Shown one piece after another: positions 46,796 to 58,300 of a DNA stretch of 64,000 bases; position 1 is the first letter of the stretch; each line of letters opens with the position of its first letter. The notes under the pieces are model-generated. The model had not been told where the DNA came from, searched no databases, and saw only the letters and a list, made by a program, of their open reading frames with translations. This DNA is from Helichrysum umbraculigerum (taxonomy: Eukaryota > Streptophyta > Magnoliopsida > Asterales > Asteraceae), in assembly GCA_949592205.1 (NCBI GenBank), contig CATIUR010000004.1:97796337-97860336 (forward strand), in the 5' to 3' direction. The position numbers and the translations under genes were made by a program.

Positions 46796-49700
46796 TGTGA
46801 CACTCCTCCAAATTAGGTATATAATTATACTTAATTACATGCATTTCTTACGCTAATTCCCTGCAATTGTTTTAAACTAAACTTATGATGTGATGTCAGT
46901 CTAGCGAGCCCTAAACAATAATACTAAAAGTATTACATGATACGTAGTTATTTATAAATTACGTACGAACGTATCGGAACGAAGCCGACAAATAAATAAC
47001 AAAAGTTTCGTGACACAAAAATAATTAATAATGAAATTATTAATTACGAGTACTTATATATCTATAACGAATAGACAAAAGGGTTTAAATATACGTTTAA
47101 CATAAAACGTATTATAACACGAACAGAAACAATTCTAAAACGCGCATACGACGTCGAATCATAAAAATACAAATTTTCTCGTTCGTTTGGAAGAAGTTAG
47201 AACATTACTTCAAAATATGAAATCCTAAATTTACTGAAAATTGGCGCTCAATTAACTTCGCTCAGTAAAATGTACAAAAATGTACAACTATCAAAAATAA
47301 TGATAACCTCATTATTCTGAAAACATATTACGAACCAGGAGAGCATCTACAAAATAAAAATATAAAATGTTAAATTTTATATTGCTATAATTATACCCGT
47401 ACTCGAGATTGGTGGGACTAAAATCCCACCAACCTTCAATAATGCAGGAGACAGATTGGTTTTAAAACCATACCCGTCTCCCTCTCTTTTTCTCTCTGGA
47501 TCTTCAACACACACCACACCAATTCATCACCAAATTCTTTCTCCCTTTCACAATCAAATTAACAAGAATCAAAACATCAAACTAGCAGCAGGAAGTGGAA
47601 GGGGAACACCAAGATCATCATCATCATCGTCCGTTCATCATCATTCTCATCATTTTCATCTTTGTAAGAAAACTTACAATCTTTGTTTTCTTTGCTTAAA
47701 TTTCGGTATACAACTTGATTTTACATCATAATCTAAACATAAAACATCTAAATTTGAAGGATTGATGATTGATTCTTGAAATGGGTTTTAAAAACCAAAA
47801 ACATAAAATCAAAATCCATGGATGAAAGCTAGTTATAAAGAGGTAATAACTTGTTAAAAACGACATATAACGTTGTTATAAACACTTGAAATTGTTGTGT
47901 AAAGGGATTTGAAACCAAAACATTCGAGTTCATATACACTTTGCACGAACAGAACCTGCAAAACCTTTGAATCCGGCGGATTCAAGCGAATCCGGCGGAT
48001 TCCCAGCCGAAGCTCAGATGAATCCGGCGTATTCACGGGAATACGGCGGATTCCCATTACTAAACCAGTCGAATACGGCGTATTCCTTCGAATACGGCGT
48101 ATTCCCCCCTTTGACCCGCACACAAACCTTCGGCTAAAACGATGAACGAGTAAAAGACACGGGTGAATACGGCGGATTCAAATGAATCCGGCGTATTCCC
48201 GAACAAAAACGAAACCGTATGAAAACTAGGATGAATACGGCGGATTCACCCGAATCCGGCGTATTCCGACTTCTGACTTGAATCCGGCGGATTCCACTGA
48301 ATACGTCGGATTCCCGTGTCTAGTCAACAATCTGACTTTTATTTTAAAACATAAACGCTTCCGTTCACGATCCCAATTATACGATACATTTACGAGACAT
48401 TGTAAACTATTAATAAAACATTAATGTGATATATCCGAGACACGGACTTTGGACTTATTTAATTCGTGCGAACAAACGATATATAAATAGATAACTACAT
48501 ATTGGGTTGTACACTTAACAAGTATACGACAAGAGAAATAATAACAATATTTCAACACAATGTATATATATACAACTAGACGTATAAAAATGGAACGATT
48601 TAAATTATCTAGTACAAACTATACGACAAACGTAAACGACAACCAAGTTTTATTCGCGATAATTAACAACGACGACAACTAATATATATATTAGAATATA
48701 TATATATTCAACTAATATATGTATACGAGAATATATGTATTCACCTATATAAGTATATGTATATATACTTACACCTTTCGGACAATTTAACAAACGAACA
48801 ATACTTGGATAATATTATATATTTCCAACAACAATCATCAACGAAATACACAAACCTAAGAAACTGATAATTTCTTCAAACGAATGAACTATTAACATAA
48901 GTAAACAAAGTACTTATAGTTAATACATTGATGTGTATAGGTTGACTACGTTTGGGCTTCGTCATCTTATCTCGCTAGCATTCACATCCGAGCACTCACT
49001 GTGAGTTCACAAACCCCTTTTCAATGTTTTAATGTTTTAAAACCTCGGGGTGGAAAACATAGAAATCGTATGTATATTTGCATGCGACAACTGTTTGAAT
49101 ACTTGATGTATTTACTTAAACTATTGATGAAATGAGATTTCATGTTGTGACTGATTAAATACTGTACGTATTTGCTTAAACTGTTTATGAAGGGGTACTT
49201 CATACTTGAACTATTTGTGAAAGGGTATTTCACACAACTATTTGAACTATGTTTTATGAAATGTTTTTCATAACTATTTTGGGAATTTAGGCAACGAATC
49301 TTGGTACAGATCTAGGCTGAACGATGTAGTGCATAAAAGACCTTATGGCTACAGACTATAACCATTAGCTAGGTGACTCTAGCCACTGAGTATACGGATA
49401 GTACTATCGCCGTGACGACCCTCCTACGGATTTGGGAGCGTATACTTAATTGTCCAGCATGGCAAACAACAACAGATTAGGGTTGTGGTTTGGTTATAGG
49501 GTTAGATCGGGTTACCTTACTTGACAGGTTTAGCTCACCTTTCAAGGGATCACCGTCTAAATATTCCCACAAAACTATTGTTTAGGAAGTGATTTCCTAC
49601 GTACACTGATTTGGAAATGTTAATCTTTATCTAGGTTAACCTGTGTTTCCTACTAATGACTGAATTAGGAAATGTTATCTCTTGATTGAAATAACCTGTG

Positions 49701-50267
49701 TTTCCTATTACAACTACAACTGATTTGGGAAATGTTATTTGTTAATAACTTGTGTTTCCTACTTGATAAACAACACTTATTGGAAATGTTATTCTTAAAT
49801 GTTTAACTTGTGTTTCCTACATAACGAACAATCTTGTGAATTCACTCAACAATTTTGTTGACGTTTTACTCTATGTTTTTCAGGGAATTAGCAGCGTAAG
49901 TAAGATCTGCATGCATTATCAGGACGGACTACCCTGGACTTGTTAGGATGCCACTACTTTTGGGACACTTGGATTTCCTCTGTATAACTGCAATTATTGC
50001 AGTCATACCTATGAAATCTACTTTTGATATTATGTATTTTATGAAATACTGATTTCAACTACTACTATTACTGTTATCACTTCTCAAGTGGTAATCATCT
50101 GTAAAACTTTAACTAATTGCATCTTAATCTATTTCGTTCTGCGATAATCATATGCTCTGAGTATGTATGTAACTGTTGGTTGCTTTACTGCTCACACCCC
50201 CGCCACGTCACTAAGCTTCCGCAAATCACTCTACGTAATTGTAATTACCGTTTGGCGGGGTGTGACA
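46796..50267 (+). repeat. LTR C (3472 bp)
   Basis: 3' LTR of the right unit, TGTGACAC ... GTGTGACA, followed by the duplication TATAT at 50268-50272. Same length as LTR B. Confidence 0.96.
47969..48313. repeat. GAAT[AC]CGGCG[GT]ATTC array, LTR C
   Basis: Same array as in LTRs A and B. The last copy has GTCGG in place of GGCGG. Confidence 0.93.
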
Positions 50268-50290
50268 TATATATTGTGTATTCTTTTCAG

Positions 50291-51358
50291 GGGGAGATGG
50301 AGTTCAAATGAACCATTTTAAAGGTGGCATTGAACTTTGAAGGTTTGCGCCTTGATGTTTATAGACATTTGTTTTACGTTAAGTGCACCCATATTTATAG
50401 ATTTAAAAACATATTTCAAGGAAGTAGATCTGCTATTATAACAAACACAACTGTGGAAATTATGATTCCTAGAAATGTCATCGGATCCATTTATGGGGAG
50501 AATGGAAGCAGTTTGGCTCGTCTAAGACAAGTAGCTATATTTGTTCTACTGATTGCAGTTATATCAGTACGATAATCAGTGTTTGGCAAATTTTAATTAT
50601 GTAAGGATTTAATAGATAAAATGACCAAGAAGGATATTGCTTTCAAAAAAGAGCGACATATTGTAAATAAGTCTAAGAAATTACATAAATAGGAAATTTT
50701 GTTTCAAATAAGATCTCCAGTTTTGGAAGACCTGACCCCTAAGTAATCAAATCAGTTAAAGCGTAATATGCTTATCGAAACTGTAACACTGATTATAACG
50801 ATTTCTTCAAGTCGCAATAACCAAGTAATCAGTCCCGAAATGCAAATCCAAACCAGATTTGAAAATTCATAGTAAAGACTATGGTTGTTAGTTGCTAAAC
50901 ATGCCCATAAAATGCTTAAAAGACTTTTAAGGCCACATGATAGAAGTATATTGTCAAGAGTTACATGTCTAAAAGACCCTTCTACATTGATCAATATGCT
51001 ACACTCAGTATCATCATACAGCTCCTAATATCTTTTGTTCCTGTTCATTTGGAACAATTTCAACGTACAAATTCAACATGTTTGACTTTTAAAACTCAAA
51101 GGCAATCTGATATATTACCTGTTTGTTAAGGTTGTCTAGCTTCATTATAAAAGATTATCTGTTCTCATATATCGTCATCTAATCTCGTCCCAAACTTCAC
51201 TTTTCTGGTGTATGAAACCAGATTTTAGGTGCAAAGGTTGTCATGCATGAAACGGGTCAGGATTGGCCGACCACATTGTTGTCATATCTGGTAGTACTGA
51301 TCGAACCCATTCAGCTCAAAGCCTACTACACGCATTCATACTCACAGACCAACATTGA
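50291..51358 (+). pseudogene. KH-domain gene remnant (HEN4/RCF3-like), 3' part
   Basis: Continues the gene at 29248-29803 after the retrotransposon. An acceptor (TTCTTTTCAG, ending 50290) is followed by stop-containing sequence. At about 50420-50530 lies the start of the last KH domain (TVEIMIPRNVIGSIYGENG), whose GENG loop is normal for the family's final KH. The last exon (51229-51358) carries GAKVVMHET and then, in another frame, DHIVVISGSTDRTHSAQSLL to TGA. The frame change near 51255 is a one-base lesion. A degenerate donor at 50531 also argues for decay. Identity as the C terminus of a HEN4/RCF3-type protein is fairly sure; function is lost unless another copy exists. Confidence 0.8.
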
Positions 51359-51593
51359 TGAAGTAAACAAGTTGTTTGGGTGAACATTAATTGGTTCAGA
51401 ATATTCCAAATATCTATTTTGGTATATTATATTGGAACTTTATTTTGATGGTGGTAAGTTATTTCAGATTAATGTTCGATCTTTAATTTTCATGTTATAT
51501 TAGATCATGATTTGTCTTTATTAGTCTGTCATTTTTAATTAATAGTTAAATGTTTTTATTGATTAAAGGTGCAGAGACATGTTACTCATTTTT

Positions 51594-51939
51594 AAACATA
51601 ATTGTTAAACTCTTACGATTCACGAGTCGACTCGTTAAATGACTTGGGCGACTCTTACGAGTCAGAAATCGAACACACTTTTAATTTAATGTAACAAATA
51701 TATAAAATGACAAAATAAGATAAGAAATGACTAATAATTAGTTTTAAATTAAGCATTTATATTAATTAATGACTTTCATCATGTTTTACTTCACTTAAGA
51801 ATAAAAATCTAAACAATAATATACATATGGATATAACTATATATATTTATTGTAAAATTTTGAAACTTACGAGTCGAGTCACGAGTTAAAAATCAACATT
51901 TCGAATCACGAATCGAATCACGAGTTAACAACTATGTTT
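51594..51939. mobile_element. Small foldback/MITE-like repeat
   Basis: Imperfect inverted ends AAACATAATTGTTAA and TTAACAACTATGTTT, with several CGAGTCG / AATCACGA repeats near both ends and AT-rich DNA between. Likely a non-autonomous DNA transposon. Target duplication unclear. Confidence 0.5.
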
Positions 51940-52121
51940 TTAAGTAATTATGTTTTATATCTATGTTTTGACAGTGGCAAATTGGGGACACTAATTATTT
52001 CCTATTTTTGAGATTGGTTTACATGTCATAAACAATAACTAAAATTAATAAAAATAACACAAAATTCAAAACGCAATAATAAAAAAATACCAGCGCTGCC
52101 GTGGGTTTCTCGCCTAGTATA

Positions 52122-52145
52122 TAAATAATAATAATAATAATAAAT
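52122..52145. repeat. (AAT)n microsatellite
   Basis: About seven AAT units, 255 bp before the start codon of the next gene. Confidence 0.85.
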
Positions 52146-52347
52146 AAAGAGATTATTTTCGAGAGAAAGAACAAAAAAATCATATGTTTTCATGTTGAAG
52201 AAACACAAAAGGAAAATAAATATCTGTCGCCCAAACGAACATTTATATCCCCATTTCGCCTCGTCTCTATAACTTGATTAGCCTCTCCACTTCGTACATC
52301 TTCGTAACATCCGCTCATGTTTATCCGTACAGTAAATTCGTAAAATT

Positions 52348-52382
52348 AGGGCTAAATTAGGGTTATAATTAGGGTTAGGGTT
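52348..52382 (+). promoter_or_regulatory. Telomere-like (telo-box) repeats in 5' UTR
   Basis: Four TTAGGG or near copies in the 50 bp before ATG 52400. Telo-boxes (AAACCCTAA and complement) occur in promoters and leaders of many plant growth-related genes, where they bind telomere-repeat-binding and Polycomb-recruiting factors. Regulation here is inference. Confidence 0.6.
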
Positions 52383-52399
52383 TTTAATTTTGTTCCGGC

Positions 52400-55300
52400 A
52401 TGGAAGTCGAAGAAGAAAATACCTCAATTCATCACCAACAATCAACAACAACAGCCGTATCTAATGAGAATTTGCTAGATAATAATTGTACTAATGATAA
52501 CGAATTAGGAAAAACTGTTTCAGAATCCAACACTCGAGATGAAAAATTGGAAGAATCATCCGATACGGTTACCAAATTAGACGATCCGAAACCTATTATT
52601 GCAATTGCGGTTGGGGAATACGACGGTGCTGTTGAAATTGAAGCTGGTAATGATGATGTGGCAGATGTGGAACGTGGTGGTTGTGAGTTAACGGATTCTA
52701 TTAAAGTTGACGGTGGAGAGTGTGCAGCTGTTGTGGTTGAGAATGATAAGGATGGAGGTGTGAGTGAGAATGTGAAAATTGAGGAAAATGTTTCGGTATT
52801 GCCAGTTGCTGAAATGGGTGAAAATGAAGATGTGATGGATGTTGTTAAAGATGATGGTGGTGGTGATGACATTCATAAAGAAAATGTCGAAGTTGTTTAC
52901 GAGAAAGGAATCATTGAAGACGAAAGGGAAGAGGAGGAAGAAGAGGAAGGTGTTGGTGTTAAGGAGGATGAAAATATGAGTGATGAAGAAATAAGTGTGT
53001 CCGATGAAGAGAAAGTGGGAACAGAATCGGCGGTTAAAAGACGTGGACGCGGGCCAGGGAGGAAAAGGAAAAGAGAAGGGAAGATTTCAAAAGTTACTCC
53101 TAAAGCTACTACTGGGGGCGGGAATGTGATTGAGGAGGAAGATGTTTGTTTCATTTGCTTTGATGGTGGAGACCTTGTGCTATGTGACAAACGGTACATG
53201 TTTTGTTTGGGTTTATCCGGTTTTGTGTTAATTGGATTTGTGATTGTGATACTGATTGTGATTTGGATGTTTTGTATTTACAGGGATTGCCCTAAAGCTT
53301 ATCATCCTACTTGTGTTAACCGGGACGAGGCTTTCTTTCAAACTAAGGGTAAATGGAATTGTGGTGAGTATGTTTTTCATCCTCTTATACATATTCTTAA
53401 ATGCAAATATTTGGGTTTAAATGTTATTGCTTAACTTTCTTACCATTTATAAGCTTTTATGTTGCATTGGTATATAGTTCTGAATGAATATTTGAATGTT
53501 GTTTGTGGATGCATAAATCTTAGCTACTAAGTGGGTATATTGGGTTGACTCTATGATAAATAGAAGATATCCTTAGGATGGGGATGATCCTTCTTTGGGT
53601 ATTCACAACTTCACATTACCAAAAGGATGAAGTTGTTGTGTTCATTTGAACATCATTTTTTTTGGTAAAATGTTATAAGTAGTAGTTATGAAGACATGGG
53701 ACCATGGTTTGCTGTCTTACTATATTAGTTGTATCTTGCTACAAATGAGCTAGTCATACTAATTAATGGCTGATGCTGATTATCTTTGTATTGTTCATTG
53801 TACTATTTCCAAATTATGTGTGTGTTGCGTTACTTATAGATACATGCAGTAATTATCTGTTTTATATGAACAAAAAACAAGATAAAAGAGTGGGTGTTTG
53901 TCTTGGGGTTACTGATACAAACCAACTTGATAATAGAATGCTAACGAAACAAAAATAGAACAAACAAATAGACAAGTTACTCGGCTTCCTGGAGGTTAAT
54001 CAGCTTTCTCATAGTTTACTTTAGAGAGGTATAGTGGTAAATGAACCAATATATTAAATGAACCAATGTATCAAACTATCAGACTTACCATAATACTAAA
54101 AGTTGGGTAACAGTATAATCTAACTATTAATAGAAGTAAAGCAATTAAATATCAGTGACCTTCTAATCTAGACTTATCTGCTAGATTAAAATCCATCTGC
54201 TAAACAAAAATAATTTAGACTTACCCAATAATAACAAAATAAAGTACAAATATGATTCATATCAGTTACATACATTGGAACCTGAGTAGCCTAAATAAGA
54301 AATCTCTAAATTGGATGTTTTTGCTGAAGGACATTGACCAAAACTTGCATTGAAGAAAGAACATAGCTGTATCAATTTGTCTTTCTCGATTTAAGTTTGC
54401 TCCTTTTGCTAGGGTGGGGTCGTCTCAAGCTGATAGTTTTCCTCAAACATCATATCTAAGCTAGCGTCATTGTGTCAAATAGTTAGATATATAATGCAAA
54501 ATGTTTTTATTACTGATTATTCAAAATAATCAATAACAAGCAATTGTTTTCTATTTTAGCCTCTTACTAGAGTTAGTGAGTTACTGACTTACTTCTAAGG
54601 CTATGCTTTTGATGTTTTGTATAGTAGCAATATCCATTTAGGTATGTGTATACTTCCTTCTCTAAATCCTTATGCATGAGACATTATCTGTATACAAAGC
54701 TCTATCAAATCATGTTTCTTCCATATCAAAACAGGATTCCATGTGACAAAAGAAGTATCCAGAAAACTAGTTTGAGATTGATGCTGCCATATTGATAGAT
54801 TTGATGCTATGATAAGCAGTTCATTATCTATAAATTGGGGTGTAATCTCTTACACAAACGTGTTTTGTAACGTGACAACTATCCGTCTCCTTGCATGTTA
54901 GTTTAGTAAGTCCTCCGTATAATTTTTATAACTGATTAATGCTTGGCTGCTTGGGTACTTTCATGCTATCAAGCAGCTCATGCAAAAATTCTGTCACAAT
55001 TCTCATTAATTATTCAAGTCAAAAGAGGAATCACTTTTTTAAGATTTATAATTTATAATGAAACGTAATGCTGTCCCATATATTTTGGTCAATGAAGTCT
55101 GCATATTATAAAGTGGGGGCACTTCTATGGGATGGAGATATTTTGTTATTGCAATGCATTTTTTGATAAGCTTTCTAGGTCCATTACTCATCATATCATT
55201 GCCTTGTTTAGAAGCACCAACTGTTATAATTATGAGTAGGCATCATTTCCAGAAGTCAAGTTATTTTTTCTTCTTCGTAACACTGTAAAAAATCTTATGT

Positions 55301-58300
55301 GATTTGAGAGATTATCCGCTAGCTGTTGGTACATGTCGGTTAAGTGGTAGATTCATTAGGAAATCAGCTGCTAAAGTTGATGGCTTTTGTCGAGTAGGAT
55401 AGTGCGACTAGACGAATTGTGAGGGTTCTCTCTCAGGGTACTAGAGTTGTTAGATTGCTTAATTTGCTGACTATGGATTTCTGACAAGACCCGATTATCC
55501 TTTTTCTAGTGATTTATATTCTGTTGAACTTATGTATACTTTTTTATTGGATCCAAGTTTATTTCTGATATGCACATGTTCAATGCAGTGAATGTCAGGT
55601 ATCATTTTGTTGTTGTATATCCTTTGATTTCTTATGTGCCATCTTAATTAGTGACTTGCTCAGATATATTTCACCCTGAAATACTGTGCTAGCAACTCAC
55701 CTCTTATTTTCAACTTTTATTTTCTTCAGGTTGGCACCTGTGTACCGTCTGTGAGAAGAAGGCTGATTATATGTGCTATACATGCACCTTTTCTTTGTGT
55801 AAAACATGTATTAAAAATAATGTTATATACTTTGTTAAAGAGAATAAGAAGAAAGGCTTTTGTGAGGCTTGCGTGAAAACTATCATGTTAATTGAAAACG
55901 ATTCACAAGAAAATCAGGTATTTTTGTTATCATTCTTTTGCTCAAATGGTTCTTTTTTATCATATGTGTTAAGTTAATTATTGGTTTAAAATAGCAGTTA
56001 TTAACTACAATGATTGATACTTGATTTCCGGTTCGATTATGTAGGGAAATGTAGACATTGATGACAAGAATAGCTGGGAATATATGTTCAAGATTTATTG
56101 GACAGATATAAAAGCAAAACTTAATCTTTCTTTAGCCGAGCTCGTTGAGGCTAAGAATGCTTGGAAGGGATACATGCCAGTTGGCAAACAAGAGCTTCCA
56201 GCTGGACATTCTGATGGTGGCTCGGGGTCAGAACATCCTTCTGAGAACCTTGAAAGTCAAACAAAGAAAACCAGAGGAAGGAAGTCAAAGAAGCACAAGA
56301 CTCATGGTTCTGCTGCCATTGCTTCTGAGGGGACTTCTGTGCCCGAAAACACCGAGTGGGCATCAAAAGAACTTCTTGAATTTGTCACGCACATGGGTAG
56401 TGACAAATCATATCAATCTCAGTTTGATGTACAAGCTCTCTTGCTTGAATACATCAAAACAAACAAACTTCGTGATACTCGGCGTAAAAGTCAAATTATT
56501 TGTGATGCAAGACTCCGAAGACTTTTTGGTAAACCACGTGTCGGGCATTTTGAGATGTTAAAACTTCTTGAATCTCACTTTCTTATAAAAGAGGATGATG
56601 GAATTCAGGGGAGTGTGGTCGATACTGAAGTTAGTCCCATAGACGATGATGAAGCAACTATAACCATGACAAAAGGTGGAAAAGATAAAAAGCGTAAAAT
56701 CCGAAAGAAGGGTGATAGGGAACCCCAATCCAATCTTGAGGATTATGCTGCAATTGATATCCATAATATAAACTTAATATACATGAAAAGGAAGTTGGTG
56801 GAGGATTTACTCGGTGATGTTGAATCATTTCCTCGCAAAGTTGTTGGTACTTTTGTTCGAATAAGGATATCGGGTGCTAATCTTAAGCAGGACATATATA
56901 GATTGGTGCAAGTTACCGGTAATCATCAAGCTATTCTAATGAGTTGAGTTTGTGTATGTCTGATTTTTATATTTCAGTGGTTTTTCTTTTATGACTTTGT
57001 GTACAGGTACTACCAAAGGGGACCACTACGCGGTTGGCAAAAAGATGACTGATACCATGTTTGAGATATTGAATCTTGACAAAAAGGAAACGATATCCAT
57101 TGATATTATTTCAAATCAAGACTTTACGGAGGTAACTGAGTTTTAAAATTGAAGTTTGTAGAAAGTATTGATGTTCCATTTTGTTCCTATGGTTTTATTT
57201 GAATATTTGATTTGGTGATATGGTAGGAAGAATGCAAACGTCTTCGACAGAGTATTAAGTGTGGACTTTTAAATAGGTTGACGGTGGTATGTTCTTGTTT
57301 TCCTTGATTTAAATGGATTGCTGCCATGAAACATGTTCCATTATTCTAAATTATTTGGTTTCTTATAGGGAGACATTCTGGATAAGGCCATCGAACTCCA
57401 ATCTGCCAGAGTGAATGATGTAAGTTCATTATATACTAGCATGGTGCCCAAGCAAAGCAGCGGGTAGTCGTCAAATGCACTTCATTTCTTTGATATAAAC
57501 GGATAAAAAAATTATGTTAATGTCCATCGGTGAGCGTTATAGATTATTCCGATTTCGATACTGGTTCACTTACAGGTCATGCAGGTTGCTTATTTTGGGT
57601 TTGCATTAAGATCTTATTTGCATTAACTTGTTAATAACTGTAGTTATCAAGAAGGGTATATATATGTATAGTTAGAAAGTATAGTTTTTGGCAATTTAGT
57701 CCTTTTGCACTACTTAATTTCAACTTTAGGACAAAAAGTGTCAAGTGCATCATATGCAGTTATAGAATTTTGATTATAGATAATATACAAATATTATAAT
57801 GAAAATCAACTTGATTATTTAAATAGAGACCCAATTTACAATAATTTAACCCATAACCAATTTTCCACTCTATGACGTACAATTATCAGAAAGCAATCTG
57901 CGAATCAGGGAAAAATTGCAATCATTGTATATGAATCTGAAGACATTTTGAAAGCGGGGTACTTTGCAACCAATATTGTGAAATTACCTTTATTGATATT
58001 TAGACCTGTCCAAGGAAATATATCGCGAAATCCCTTGAGAAAGTGTACGGTGTAGGGTTGGTTTTTGGTTTGATATATATATTTTTTAATTGGCATCTCC
58101 ACTTAAAATTTTAGTTATTATTAAATTATGTATACAAATCAGGATTATGAATTAGATACTGCACAGTCAGACGGTGTGCACCTAATATCGTGTTTAATGT
58201 GCAGGAGATTGAAGCAGAAGTTGTGAAACTTAGTCATCTTCGTGATCGAGCAAGTGATTTAGGTCATAAGAAAGAATATCCTTTGTTTATTAAATGTTCA

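Larger units (their letters stand above)
29862..50267 (+). mobile_element. Tandem gypsy chromovirus dimer: LTR-pol-LTR-gag-pol-LTR
   Basis: A 20.4 kb composite flanked once by the duplication TATAT (29857-29861 and 50268-50272). Order: LTR A (29862-32771, 3' part lost), truncated gag-pol, purine tract, LTR B (37112-40583), primer site, ORF0, gag-pol, purine tract, LTR C (46796-50267). B is shared by both units. One duplication around the whole shows one insertion followed by unequal LTR-LTR recombination. The two gag-pol copies differ at about seven residues, and LTRs B and C at about eight bases. The right unit looks complete and possibly active. Confidence 0.93.

Noticed and set aside
53773..53958. 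Short ORF in intron 2 of the NERD-like gene
   Set aside because: AT-rich intron sequence with no motif.
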